Of a stretch of 64,000 nt of DNA, positions 46,743 to 58,700 are shown one piece after another. The position numbers and the translations under genes were made by a program. This DNA comes from Hanleya hanleyi (Eukaryota; Mollusca; Polyplacophora; Lepidopleurida; Hanleyidae): contig JAVTVY010016166.1 of NCBI GenBank assembly GCA_036873755.1, positions 1 through 64,000 of the forward strand. The letters run 5' to 3'. The first letter of the stretch is position 1. Every line of letters begins with the position of its first letter. The notes beneath the pieces are model-generated. The model did no database searches. It was not told the origin of the DNA and saw nothing but the letters and a program-made list of their open reading frames with translations.

Positions 46743-47490
46743 AATTTCCTCATCTGAGCCGAACAAACACCGGGCAATTACTGTACCAAACTACATTCTT
46801 AGTTGTACTGGCGACATTCATGGTTATTTTCAGCACTGTCCAATAATGTCTTGACCAAGCGGGATGACCGGGTCATTGTCATGTATTAGTCACCCTTCAG
46901 TCCCTGAAGGCTTATCAATCACCCAGTTATTGACAGTCACACAACTCCTGAACTGGCAACGGAGTCTGCAGTCACAGAATGCAGTCTATGTTCGCAATCA
47001 CCCTTCTTGGACGGTTTATCACTTCATGTGCGATTCATTTGAAGTCCTGAGATGAACACAAGCCCTAATCTTACATTTCACATTTTAGCAGAGGTCTGGT
47101 GAACAAATGAACAGTTCAATTAAGTGTAGAGCACCGACAGATTTTCACACTTTCATCGCCATTGTGAACCAGTCACAGGAAGTGTTGTTATAGGCCGGGC
47201 GAAGTACTACTCATTAAAAGTGCATACACATCAACGCGCACAATATTCCATTTCCCTTCCTCTCCCAATCTTCATGTTGCAAGTCTTTGATCCAATAATG
47301 AGATATGTAGCTTGTTTCGTGCATTTGGTGAACAAAATATCGCCAGAACGGTATTTCCACACAACGGACTATTTCTTGTACTGGCCATGCATTCGGGGTG
47401 CACTTGATTGGCAATCCAGAGCACCTAGCTGATCGTGGGCCCTCGTCACGCCAATAATCCCACGATCACCCATGCATATAGATTACCACT
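46743..47490. promoter_or_regulatory. SH3RF 5' flank / presumed 5'UTR and promoter region
   Basis: Lies directly upstream of the start codon. There is an in-frame stop 17 codons before the ATG and no upstream in-frame ATG. I see no clear TATA box, and a separate upstream non-coding exon is possible. This is assigned by position only. Confidence 0.35.
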
Positions 47491-47605
47491 ACGAGTGGTC
47501 ATTTATCTGATTTTTATCACACAAGCTGGATAAAAGCGAGTTTCATATGGGTTTTATATCAAACGAATGTGATACAATCGGACAAATGACCACGAGTACG
47601 ATGAT
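47491..47605. repeat. Short inverted repeat (~115 bp)
   Basis: GAGTGGTCATTTATCTGATTTTTATCAC at the left is an imperfect inverted partner of GTGATACAATCGGACAAATGACCAC at the right. It would fold as a hairpin with a ~55-bp loop. Confidence 0.55.
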
Positions 47606-49103
47606 TTATTTCTCACAATATCTTTAGCCCTAAATGTCGAAACAGAAAATCTTACCAAAAAAAAAAATTGGTGTATCTCATTGCTTTTGGTCGCTGTAAT
47701 GTGAGAAATAGTCCTCTCGTATCATTAATACAAGTAAAAGTATCGTGAATTGTGAATGCAAGTGAAAGTGCAGGTTGTGTCCTCTCATATTGTTACAATG
47801 ATTCATATAGTGGAATTGATTAGTGATCAGTCAGTGATATTGTTTGTTATAATTTGTATTTTCTACACGACTTCCTTGAGGTGTTTGGTACAATACAATT
47901 TATATCATATCATATGTCGCGTTTTTATGAGCTTTGAGTTTGGCTCAGTTAAATTGTAATAAATAAAATATGCGATTACCGGTAGGTTACAGGTATATAT
48001 TTTTTGAAAGCTGTTAATTTTGTGAAAAATATTTTTCTCATTCTACTACAACTGAGTAGGACAGTCTGCCTTTATGATGTTTAGATTGATATGGAGTGGT
48101 TTGTGAAAATTTCGTTTTCAAATACTGTTTAAACAAAGTTGTCCTCAAACCTTTATTTTTTTAAGTAGATCTACCGGAACGAAATAAATTTCAAAAAAAG
48201 GTGGGCATCATTTTGTTTTAATTTCGTCTGGGAATGATTTTATGATAGGCCTAGCAGCAGAATACAACTTCAATGTTCATTAATACAAAGGAATCCGTTA
48301 AGGAGGTACGGTACGAGTAGTAATAAAAGGGCATTTGGAATTCCATTTAGGGGCATATAACTCGTGTTTGCCCCTTTCGCGGTGGTCACGCATGGTTATC
48401 TTCACTGATTCGAACAATTATGCCCGGAAGGTGCCCAGATACGCTTCTGTCACTTCAATTTGGAAATCCCTGGGTATGTCCGGGAGTTTCCATGAGCAGG
48501 AATCAAAGGGACTTCCATTCTACGAGTCGGTACAAAATAGGAAAAGGTTGAAAATACCTGATATACCTTAGGTACTAGAAGGCGGATATACTTCTAGGAT
48601 ACAGCCCACTCATGGGCATTTGCGGTATGGAGTGTGGCACCTTATTTGTTCTGTCTCACGCTGTACAATACGTTGAGAGGGGTCTCGAGACCATGTTTTG
48701 ACATTCGCTGTTTCGCTCAAAAAGTTCTGACTGCGCATGCGTGGTGCAGGCAGATGTGGAGTGGACGTTTTGGGGATTGAAGTGGACCGGGCTCTCCATA
48801 TCAGTAGATAGACTCTTAGCAATTTCTGTTTCGATTTCAGTCAGTGGACTCTCAGATTCAGCTTGTATATTCTCAACATCGACTTCTTGTGCCTTGGTGT
48901 CTTTAATCCGTTGTATATTCTTCCGGTGTCGAGTCAGACGTAGTGTCTGGTGAATACGCGTTCGCAGTCAGAGCAAGTATAAGCCAAACAAGTACTGAGA
49001 AACGTCAATACCCAAGAAGTTCTAGCAAATCTTCAGGGTAAAATCGTCATAGTCCAGCAGACAAAGCTCCAAATAATATAATATTTATCTGTAAATATTA
49101 CCA
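47606..49103. other. Unassigned 5'-flanking sequence
   Basis: No gene recognised. Short ORFs at 48335-48571 (plus) and 48610-48822 (minus) have no known features. Confidence 0.35.
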
Positions 49104-49107
49104 TTAA

Positions 49108-49543
49108 GGATGTCCGCTGGTGGTAAATCAAAGTAATTAACTTTTTGAATAATGTGTGTTGTTGCATTCATAATTGTGTAATATGAGGAAAAACAAAGAA
49201 AAGAATATAGGTTGGTGTGCATTTTTTAGCTGTAGGCAACATTAAGTGGACTGACCCATGCTCAATTTGATAACCCAGAAAGCATAGGGAATAGCCCTAT
49301 TTTTGAAGCATATTCATGAAAAATTCATATAAATAGTATTTAACTTTTTCTTATATTCTAACTGTTTGCAGATAATCACAATGTCTATCAAAATTTAGCA
49401 AATTGGATGGATGTTGGTGTGCAAAATTCTCGGCTAGAAGGCTTTTAAAGGAAATCCCCATCTCTTAACCTAGGGAAGGGAGATAACCCAATAGAAAAAC
49501 AGGCAAAATGGCTGCCAAAGTCAAAAACCACCAGCGGACATCC
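49108..49543. mobile_element. TTAA-flanked MITE 3 (436 bp)
   Basis: Terminal inverted repeats GGATGTCCGCTGGTGGT (17 bp, perfect) flanked by TTAA at 49104-49107 and 49544-49547. AT-rich interior, no coding capacity. Lies 2.4 kb upstream of the SH3RF start codon. Confidence 0.85.
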
Positions 49544-49547
49544 TTAA

Positions 49548-51035
49548 CAGGTGCTGGTTAAGGAATTGAGTGTAAGCATACCATGTCTAATACGTCTACT
49601 TACTCCCAAACTGCATTTACTCTGTAAGATTTATTTAACAATCACAAAACGTTTCTCAAGGAAAGAGGTATTCATCTTCCAACCAATCATAACGACACAC
49701 CAAAAGTATACTGGACTCCCAAAATGCATAAATCACCACATAAATGTAGATTCATAACTGGTTATAGAAGCTGCACCACCAAGCTTCTTTCAACCCTGTT
49801 AATGAGGACCCCCATGAGGTAAAAGCATTTTGGAAAAGGTACTGTGCCACTATTTTCAAAAACTCTGGCATTGAATGTATGTGGATATTGAAAAACTCAA
49901 AATGTCTTACGGGAAAACTTGATGCTAAAGATCACAGATCTCAGTTTTTGTTTTCATCGTAATGGGGCGATTTCATGCAATGTCGTTTTCACGGAAATCG
50001 ATCAATTGAAGGTATAGTCAAATGATTTTTATCTGAATGCTGCAGACTGTGCACCTTATTAAAAATCGCTCGTGTTTCACACATGAAATAGCATTCACTC
50101 ACTCTTTGGATGATAGGAAAATCGATGATTTTCTTTCTTTTTGCTCATTTCCATGCCACAGGTCACGAGAAGACCCGCCCCCCAACAACAGGAGAAAACT
50201 CTGTCGGTCAGAAAATGAAAAGTGAACACCGAATACAGCTAAAGTGCACCCTTACACAAAATATGGACATTTGTAACGATTCTCTTCTATTTTTTATAAC
50301 TGCTATATCTTCTTTTTGCGAAACCAGTTGAAAACTGTCAATTCAGCCTGTCGAAATGGGTAACTGTTCAGTATACCCGCTGTGGCATATTACGATTAAG
50401 TGACTGGGGCGTATGTGAGGTTTCATTAACCTTTAGGGTGCACTCCACACTTGCCATGGTTTGCTCAAGGTGGCATCTCCCTAACTTCATAATAAGAAAG
50501 GTCACACGAATTTGACAGCATGATAATTCTTCTTCCCTTCTTACTTACTGATATCTATAGTACCATCCTGTTGAACGTAACCCTTGTTCCAAACGGGAAT
50601 AACACAATTGCTGGTTGATTGCGCCAATACAGGGTGTGAAATATGGAATTTCTTAGCCACCATATACAATTGCATAAAATTCGACTTTTCATTTACCAAT
50701 TTTATACAATCTGTATCCACGCATCCTTAAATATATTGTGATGTGTTTTGACAAAACTATTTCCGAAATTCTATTTCATGACCCTTTAGGTCAGTTATTG
50801 TGAACATTTGCGAACGCAACTATTTGTGAGAAACAGTTATGTAATTTCAATTTATGAAATAACTTATGTAAGTTATTCAATGCTTATGTAACTGTACTGA
50901 ATCATTCTGAATTTGACGAGTGTGTGTAGGTAGAACAATATATGTGTAACTCCGAAGAATGATATCATGGTTTTAATGATCTATATTTCAACTAATTCAA
51001 AGTCATTTTCAAGATACAAATTGGAGCAAGTTGCA
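49548..51035. other. Unassigned sequence
   Basis: No gene or clear repeat recognised. Confidence 0.35.
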
Positions 51036-51036
51036 C

Positions 51037-51640
51037 AAATGGGTGTTTAGGTAATGCGACAGATAGCTGAGCAGCTTGTTTAAACTGCATTGAAGGTATG
51101 AGGATTTAGTTTTAAGTTAACTTGACCCTGTAATGTTATAGCATTGTATAAAAAGGGATGACTGGCACATACAGACAGACTAATTCACCATCATGTCTCA
51201 ATGTAGGCTAATTCACCAACATGTCTCCGATGATAGATGTACGATCTCCAGTTTTGAAAATGACCGTTTACAAAATGGTCTGATGCAGCATTCCACACTA
51301 AGTGCACATCAAGCTCATTTTTTCAAATGTACCATCCAGGCTGTCATTCTATATTTTTAGAGTCACCAATATTCCAAGTTTAAAAATATATAAAGCATTT
51401 GTGTGTTGGGCACCAAGTACTCTTGTTTTGGTCCCCCGGGGAAGTAGGCGTGACTGAGTACAGGCTCCGGGCATCAGTGCCCATCTACTGCAACACAATG
51501 GAAATTTCCAATGATTTCTAGGTCAGACTGCCGACTCCTGTTGTGTGATGTAGGTCAGTCGAAGCAGTGTTGCTGCAGCCACAGAACAGACCAGATATTC
51601 ATTGTGATTTCAGTCTCTGATGTTTGTAATTCTCCTTATT
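51037..51640. repeat. Segmental duplication A, copy 1 (604 bp)
   Basis: By eye identical to 58097-58700, starting AAATGGGTGTTTAGGTAATG and ending TTGTAATTCTCCTTATT. Directly followed by block B1. The last 100 bp (GTTGTGTGATGTAGGTCAGT...) occurs a third time at 59343-59440. Confidence 0.95.
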
Positions 51641-51643
51641 GTC

Positions 51644-51743
51644 AGACTCCAACTTTGTAACATGAGGTCGGTCCTCGGCTACCTGGAATTTGTTTCTGGA
51701 AAATGTCAGTGATGGATTTGGTTTCTCCAGTTTGCTACAGAAA
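51644..51743. repeat. Segmental duplication B, copy 1 (~100 bp)
   Basis: AGACTCCAACTTTGTAACAT through TTTGCTACAGAAA; repeated at 57659-57758 with one visible difference. Here B follows A; in the second locus B precedes A, so order is reversed. Confidence 0.9.
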
Positions 51744-51747
51744 TGTA

Positions 51748-53140
51748 GGGAACGTCACGTTTAAGTTTTTCCAGTCCCACAGATTCGGACAATCTGGGTC
51801 ACGAGGTCGCGCCGAACGTGGGTGTCGTTGAACAGTCGAAATCTGGCCCCTGACTCATGACAATCACTGAGGACCTGTTGGCCTTTCGGATCCATACATC
51901 AAGGACCCGACTGGTGTTACGAATGTGTAATGACTACACTAGTAGACACTCTTTGCAAGATATGCTGGGATGCGTTGTTGGATGAAGCGTGGGATGTCCC
52001 CTGCATATCCGTAAACTGGGTGAGTTCGTCGGGTGGTTCAAAATCAAATGGGGTCCACATTTATCATGGTTTTGTGCGAATTCAACTCACTCGTTACTGT
52101 GTCGCAATTTATATTTAGCCTAAATTCCAGTCAATTTTATCAATGTTATTAGCTTGGATGCTAGCCCTTATACGGTTATCACTGATTATCAGCCTATACT
52201 TGTGAATCACAAGGTGATCACATTAGTCTGAAATTATTTCCATATTTTGGTTATGTATAATGAAATTTAGTAAATAAGAAATTAATTTGTAAACATTTGA
52301 ATTTTCATAGTGTCCTATAATTGTACAATTCACCGTACTATCATTACTATTGATGCTGTTTTAGAATCAAACTGTTTGATAGAATTTATACACTCTTCAG
52401 ACTTCTCCTTTTCATACTTTAAATCTCGTGTCAGAGTGTGTACTATTAATATGCTTATGGAGACTTTCATTAAAAGCTGCACCTTGATGGACCATCAGTT
52501 GTTGACATAAATTCCAATGGTAAGCATGGAAAGTCATTGAACTATACTCACAGTGCTGGTGTGCACTATAAGCATGCATTATGCAACATTCCAATTCGAG
52601 CATGCACTTGAGTACATATCGGTCTATTTCTCACACTTAGTGGCCATGTTCATCATACTACTGCTTGTTAACATCGATTGATTGGGCTGATATATCAGTT
52701 GAGCGATTTGCGACAGACCCTAAGACATTTGTCATAATTTTGGGAATTGACTTTTCATGATTTTTTTTTATTTTAATAAAATTAATCACTGCAATGTTTT
52801 TGGAAGAGAAATGGTCTTCCAGTGGAAGCAGTTAATATCATAATATACATGGTTTCTAAACCAAGGGTAGGTTGCCCATTAGCCTTTGTTCACTATTTAT
52901 AATTATGAATTGTCATGCACTTATACATGGCAAATTCGGTGCTTTGTGACCTCTAAATCTCTATTCTTAAAATATCTAAGAGACTAATTTCAAAATCATG
53001 GTGAGTGGCTGTGAATTTGTTAAAAACTTAGCTAAATTCAACTTACATGAAGATATTTGTGAGAATTTGCACACTTTTAAACTGAAGCACCTAAAATTTC
53101 AGAGGCATTTCTGGCATGGCATATTTTAATTGATTGCGAT
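51748..53140. other. Unassigned sequence
   Basis: No gene recognised; AT-rich. Confidence 0.35.
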
Positions 53141-53144
53141 TACA

Positions 53145-53960
53145 GGGGAGGTTGACCCCATTTGCTAATGTACATTGTACACAGCTAATTGTAATTGCTG
53201 GGGAGGTTGACCCCATTTGTCACTATTTGTTCAAGGGGAGGTTGACCCCTTGCAGGTATGGAAATAAGGGACAGTGATCAGCAATAACTAATCAAATTTG
53301 GACACTAACCAATCCAAATTCCATAGTGATAAAACATGGATAAATATTTTGCTGATCAAATTCAAAGCTTTTAATAATGATCTCTGATCAAATTATTTTC
53401 CCTTATCTCCAACCCTGCCTTGGCCACTGTACATTGTACAACATGGCTATTTTACAGGGGAGATTGGCCCCGTGTTACCATGATACATAGTGACTGTACA
53501 TGGTATGATTTAGTGACTGTGATTCCTGGGGAGGTTGACCCCAGTGTAATTGCAGGGGAGGTTGACCCCATTTGTCACTATTTATTACAGGGGAGGTTGA
53601 CCCCTTTTGCCATTGCACTGTATGAATCGATAAGACACTTGGGCACGTTGACCCTATTGTTTGTGATTTCATGTTTTAATACAATTTTGTGAAATCCTAT
53701 CCTATCCTATCAAATCTAAAACTTCCTTATGTAACCTTTTCACATATGTGAACAGGCAACCCTAGAAAATATTGTGGGTGGCCTTATATTATGATCTGAT
53801 TTTTTCACAGTATATGACATTTATTCAGTTTATATGAGGAAGACCCAATTTGTCACAGTGTTGACACAATTTGCTGCTCTTAGGTTGACCCTTATTTGTC
53901 ACACTCATAGTAGTGCCACTTGTGGTTGTAAATACGGGAGGTTGACCCACTTGCTACACT
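53145..53960. repeat. Interspersed GGGGAGGTTGACCCC motif array
   Basis: Copies start at 53145, 53200, 53235, 53457 (variant), 53528, 53555 and 53590, with degenerate copies near 53645, 53884 and 53936. Many are followed by ATTTGTCAC or TTTGC. Spacing is irregular (27-55 bp within clusters), so this is a motif cluster rather than a regular satellite. Confidence 0.85.
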
Positions 53961-54073
53961 CAGAGTAGTGACTCTCATTCATAGCTGTTTTAAATACAGA
54001 AGGTCCAGGGCCTGAACATACAGATTGTTTCTCAAGTGCTCTGTATCTACATTGTCTAGTTACCATTTAGACA

Positions 54074-54550
54074 TTACTGTTCAATCCTGAATTCATGAAT
54101 CCAGGACATCAGGAAATGAATCGCATGCCCAGAATGTGGATACTGCGTTATATCTCTATAATTACAGATCCTGTTGTGTCTGCGGACGATTTTGGATGTT
54201 GGGAAGCCCAGGTGATTTTTTATCCCATTCCGCTGTCCAGTCACTCCTATCCTGTTTTGGACCCTCTGCTCCATTGTATATTCATGAGATGGAGACCTAT
54301 CATCGACTGGAATATCCATCATTCCTTCTTCATCAACTCCAGAATAGTCCATCAAGCTAGAGTCCTGCTGCTTTTGCTGACTTACCTGTTCTACCAAGTG
54401 GTATACATATTACCAACGTTAACATGGATTTTTACGAGCCAGAATTTACCAACGATTTTGTATGCTCTATCTATCATCACTCAGATACACTGTGCATCAC
54501 CGCCTACGTGTATCTCTGAAATCCAGCTGTATCACAGTGACTCGAACTGA
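54074..54550. other. Overlapping open frames on both strands, function unknown
   Basis: The minus-strand frame (54397-54074) is Gln/Asp-rich (VSQQKQQDSSLMDYSGVDEE, GMMDIPVDDRSPSHEY). The plus frame (54095-54550, 151 codons) is hydrophobic. Only one could be real, and neither matches a family I know. The minus strand looks more protein-like in composition. Confidence 0.25.
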
Positions 54551-55190
54551 ATTTACTTGGTGTATATATATTTAGTGTATGATCAGGGTCATAATACATT
54601 CTCATGAGGTCAGCATTGACTGCTCACATTTCAGTATACATGAACAAACTAAGCTTGTCAGAAAGCCAGTTATATCATCGTTATAATACATTCTGCTGCG
54701 CAGGAGGTCAGCATTGACTGCTCACAATTCAGTAGACATGAACATACAACTTGTCAGAAATCCAGCTATAGCATACTGACTTGAACTGAATTTACTTGGT
54801 GACTGTTTATATTTAGTGTGCGACCATGGTCATAATACATTCTACTTCTCATGAGGTCAGCATTGACTGCTCATCAATTCAGTATACATGAACATACAAA
54901 GCTTGTCAAAAATCCAGTTATATCATAGTGACTTGAACTGAATTTACTTGGTGTATATAATTAGTGTGTGATTATGGTCATAATACATTCTATTTCTCAT
55001 GAGGTCAGCATTGACTGCTCACATTTCAGTATAGATAAACATTAAGCTTGTCAGAAATCCAGCTGTACCAGGCATAGTGACTTGAACTGAATTTACTTTG
55101 TGTATATATGTATGGTCGTAATACATTCTACTTTTCAGGAGGCCCGCATTGACTGCTCTAATTTCAGTACATATAATTGACTTGTTCCTT
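54540..55190. repeat. Degenerate ~90-150 bp tandem repeat, about 5 copies
   Basis: TCATAATACATTCT followed by CTCATGAGGTCAGCATTGAC and TGCTCAC(A)ATTCAGTA recurs near 54590, 54681, 54830, 54978 and 55118. The linker AGTGACTTGAACTGAATTTA with CTTGGTG occurs between most copies. Confidence 0.85.
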
Positions 55191-57254
55191 TCTATTCATA
55201 TTGTAGGAGAAGTGTGAAACCATCACCTATGTTTTGTCTCAACATCATATTCAGATGGCCTCCATTATACTCGAGCAGGGTCTATAAATATTTAAGAAAA
55301 TTTCATTTTTTTTTTATATCTAACATATGAACTTGGACAGGATAGCAACTTTTGATCTGACAGAACCAGATTTTGATCAGATATATCTCATATCTGACCG
55401 CTACTTCAGACCCTGCTGGAGTGTGATTTACAGTGTAATCTCTCTATAACTCTTGTCATTGGGGACTGCACTGGCACTTTTATATTTTCAGACCAGACCT
55501 CTAGAAGGGTTGAAATGATATGTGCCTAGACTCTAGTTGTTTTGGTTGAGTCAGGTGCTCTTGTTCTTGCATTGATGAGACAGCTTTCCTTACAGGAGTA
55601 ACTAGTACTTAACTTTTTATTTTTTTCTTCCAATTCTATACAGGTATGTCCATGACCAGGTTTGACAACACAACAGACAGCATTGTGCAGAACTTTCTTC
55701 AGCCTGAATTTCCTCTGAAGCTGCCAGCATGTTTGATATTGTCTATATTACTGTTCAGAGTCTTGAGATAAGCCAATTCAACATGTTCAAATTCTCAGTC
55801 AATTCCCAGAGTTTGGTCGAACTTTATTCTTTGAGCATAGGCGAGATACGTTTTTTCATCAGACATATCTGATCATGCTGCTATTTCAGACCCTGTTAGT
55901 TTCTTATTCCATTGTGATTTCATACTCACAGACAGAAATGGTTGCCTGCTCTCAGCATCTCTATGCTTGCTGATCCTGTGTTAACTCCTTTCCTTTAATT
56001 ATTACTTCCAGGTTTTTCTCAGTGAGCTTTCTATTATTAATGTAGGTGATCCCAAAGATTGTTCTCTCCGTAGTGCAGTGTGTTACTTTATAGACCACCA
56101 GTCTGTTTGCAGTAGCAGTGCTTTCCATGGGGAAGCGTAAATATGGACGTTGTAAAACACTTTTATCTTTAAGAATTCCTCATGCATTGTCTATTTCAGA
56201 GAGGAAATCCTACCTCATCCTATCATCCCCAGGCTTGTGAATCCAGTACTAAATATCATTACTATCACTTTCAGGTCTTTTACCAGTGAGCTCCATCACA
56301 CACAGATACTGGTATATGTGAATTCCTGTATTATGTATTATACAACAATCATATTGACTTCCTTTTGTCAACTTTATTTCAAAGATTATTCTTGAGAAAG
56401 TGAGGCTTAATCCTAACCTTCCCTTGGACAATTGACAACCTTGAGGATCTTCACTGTTTTTATCCGCCATACAATTTAACTGGCTGGCAGTTCAATGTTT
56501 TGTGGGGGAATGTCTGAGAAGTGAAGGATATTACTCATTTTTAGGAGGGTAACCGGGACTCTTCCAGTGCCAGTTGTTTTCTTTAATTGAAATAAATAAA
56601 GAAAAGAAATGAAATAAAAAATTTCCTGACAGGCCCATGAACCGTTCTCGTGCTATATATTTATTGTATTAATATGGTTCTTCACTATATGACAGGTATT
56701 TTATGCTGCCCTGAATGGTATTTGTTCTTCCAGTACCGTACTTGGCTGATGTGGATTTCTGTGCCCCTACCTTCAGGCACACTTATGCATATTTCTTTCA
56801 TTTTCAGTCTAAGATTGGTAAGGTAATATTCCACCATCCATGGACGCATAGTAATAGATTGCCCATGTTTTTTCATGCTATCTTTTATTGATTTACATGC
56901 TAATTTGGGAAATAAGTTCCCTTTATATTTGTTTGAGTCAATCTGTCTTGCTATACACCCTGTGCAAAATAAACTACATGTACCTGATTGTATTATTTCA
57001 TGCAATTGCAGTCTTGATATAGTTGGCTGCTATATTACCATTGATCTGCTCATGAAGATGTAAACATTTGTAGTCAAAGTCATTACTTCAGTTAGCGCTA
57101 GCCAGTTGCTGCCATTCTCAGGTTATCAAACCAACTATTAAGAGGCCAGTGATATCTACTCATCCTACTGTTTTGTGTTAAATACTGTAAGGGCTAGGTC
57201 AGAGACTTCGGTTGGGTGGTAACTGTTCCATCTTTTACTCCACTGTTATCTGTG
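55191..57254. other. Unassigned sequence
   Basis: No gene recognised. TATCTSATCATGCTGCTATTTCAGACCCTG-like words recur near 55395 and 55865, suggesting an old duplication. Confidence 0.35.
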
Positions 57255-58099
57255 GCCCTTTATGCTCCCCACCTTTGCTGGTATAACAACATTTTCATTA
57301 TTTGCTAATTGGGGGCATGTTCTATCACTGCATTTGGTAACACATAATTCACATAATTCATATGTGTTCTCCATGCCCCTGCTATTTTATCATTTGTCAT
57401 TTGAATTAATGATTTGTCATTTGAATTAATGATTATAACCATTGTCATTTGAATAAATGACCTAACCAGATTTCTGGGTATTGTGTTTGTCTTTCCCAGC
57501 AAACTGAGCTCATTCTCTGACCTAGTCTATCTCGAGCATAAAAGGAAATTAGGGTTACCATAATTAAGTTTATGTGAGGATCAACAAGGTCGCTTTCTTA
57601 TGTTGACATGATTATAGTTTTATTGTAACTGTTGATTGTGAGTTATCGCCCTTATATTAGACTCCAACCTTGTAACATGAGGTCGGTCCTCGGCTACCTG
57701 GAATTTGTTTCTGGAAAATGTCAGTGATGGATTTGGTTTCTCCAGTTTGCTACAGAAAACCCCTCCCTACCCTCCCTCAATTCTCTGTCTTGTGACATTT
57801 TGTAACAGGAAGCCCTTTATGCTCCCCACCTTTGCTGGTATAACAACATTTACATTATTTGCTAATTGGGGGCATGTTCTATCACTGCATTTGGTAACAC
57901 ATAATTCACATAATTCATATGTGTTCTCCATGCCCCTGCTATTTTATCATTTGTCATTTGAATTAATGATTTGTCATTTGAATTAATGATTATAACCATT
58001 GTCATTTGAATAAATGACCTAACCAGATTTCTGGGTATTGTGTTTGTCTTTCCCAGCAAACTGAGCTCATTCTCTGACCTAGTCTATCTCGAGCATAAA
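57255..58099. repeat. Segmental duplication C, two copies around block B2
   Basis: C1 (57255-57543) and C2 (57812-58099) are identical by eye (offset 557 bp), starting GCCCTTTATGCTCCCCACC and ending TCTCGAGCATAAA; one T/C difference occurs near 57297/57853. B2 (57659-57758) lies between them. C2 runs straight into duplication A2 at a shared AAA. Each copy holds two tandem TTTGTCATTTGAATTAATGA units. Confidence 0.93.
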
Positions 58100-58700
58100 T
58101 GGGTGTTTAGGTAATGCGACAGATAGCTGAGCAGCTTGTTTAAACTGCATTGAAGGTATGAGGATTTAGTTTTAAGTTAACTTGACCCTGTAATGTTATA
58201 GCATTGTATAAAAAGGGATGACTGGCACATACAGACAGACTAATTCACCATCATGTCTCAATGTAGGCTAATTCACCAACATGTCTCCGATGATAGATGT
58301 ACGATCTCCAGTTTTGAAAATGACCGTTTACAAAATGGTCTGATGCAGCATTCCACACTAAGTGCACATCAAGCTCATTTTTTCAAATGTACCATCCAGG
58401 CTGTCATTCTATATTTTTAGAGTCACCAATATTCCAAGTTTAAAAATATATAAAGCATTTGTGTGTTGGGCACCAAGTACTCTTGTTTTGGTCCCCCGGG
58501 GAAGTAGGCGTGACTGAGTACAGGCTCCGGGCATCAGTGCCCATCTACTGCAACACAATGGAAATTTCCAATGATTTCTAGGTCAGACTGCCGACTCCTG
58601 TTGTGTGATGTAGGTCAGTCGAAGCAGTGTTGCTGCAGCCACAGAACAGACCAGATATTCATTGTGATTTCAGTCTCTGATGTTTGTAATTCTCCTTATT
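58097..58700. repeat. Segmental duplication A, copy 2
   Basis: Matches 51037-51640 at an offset of 7060 bp with no differences that I noticed. Joined to C2 on the left and to the GTCAC-motif tandem on the right. Confidence 0.95.

Noticed and set aside
46743..46766. Upstream start for SH3RF giving eight extra residues
   Set aside because: It would need a TTG start; the ATG at 46742 matches the family N-terminus.
53145..53604. GGGGAGGTTGACCCC motifs as CRISPR-like repeats with spacers
   Set aside because: Repeats are only 15 bp, spacing runs from 20 to over 200 bp, and the genome is animal.
57305..58059. Duplicated 65-codon minus-strand ORFs as a gene pair
   Set aside because: Their identity is due to duplication C; the translation lacks features and includes simple TCATTTGAATTAATGA repeats.
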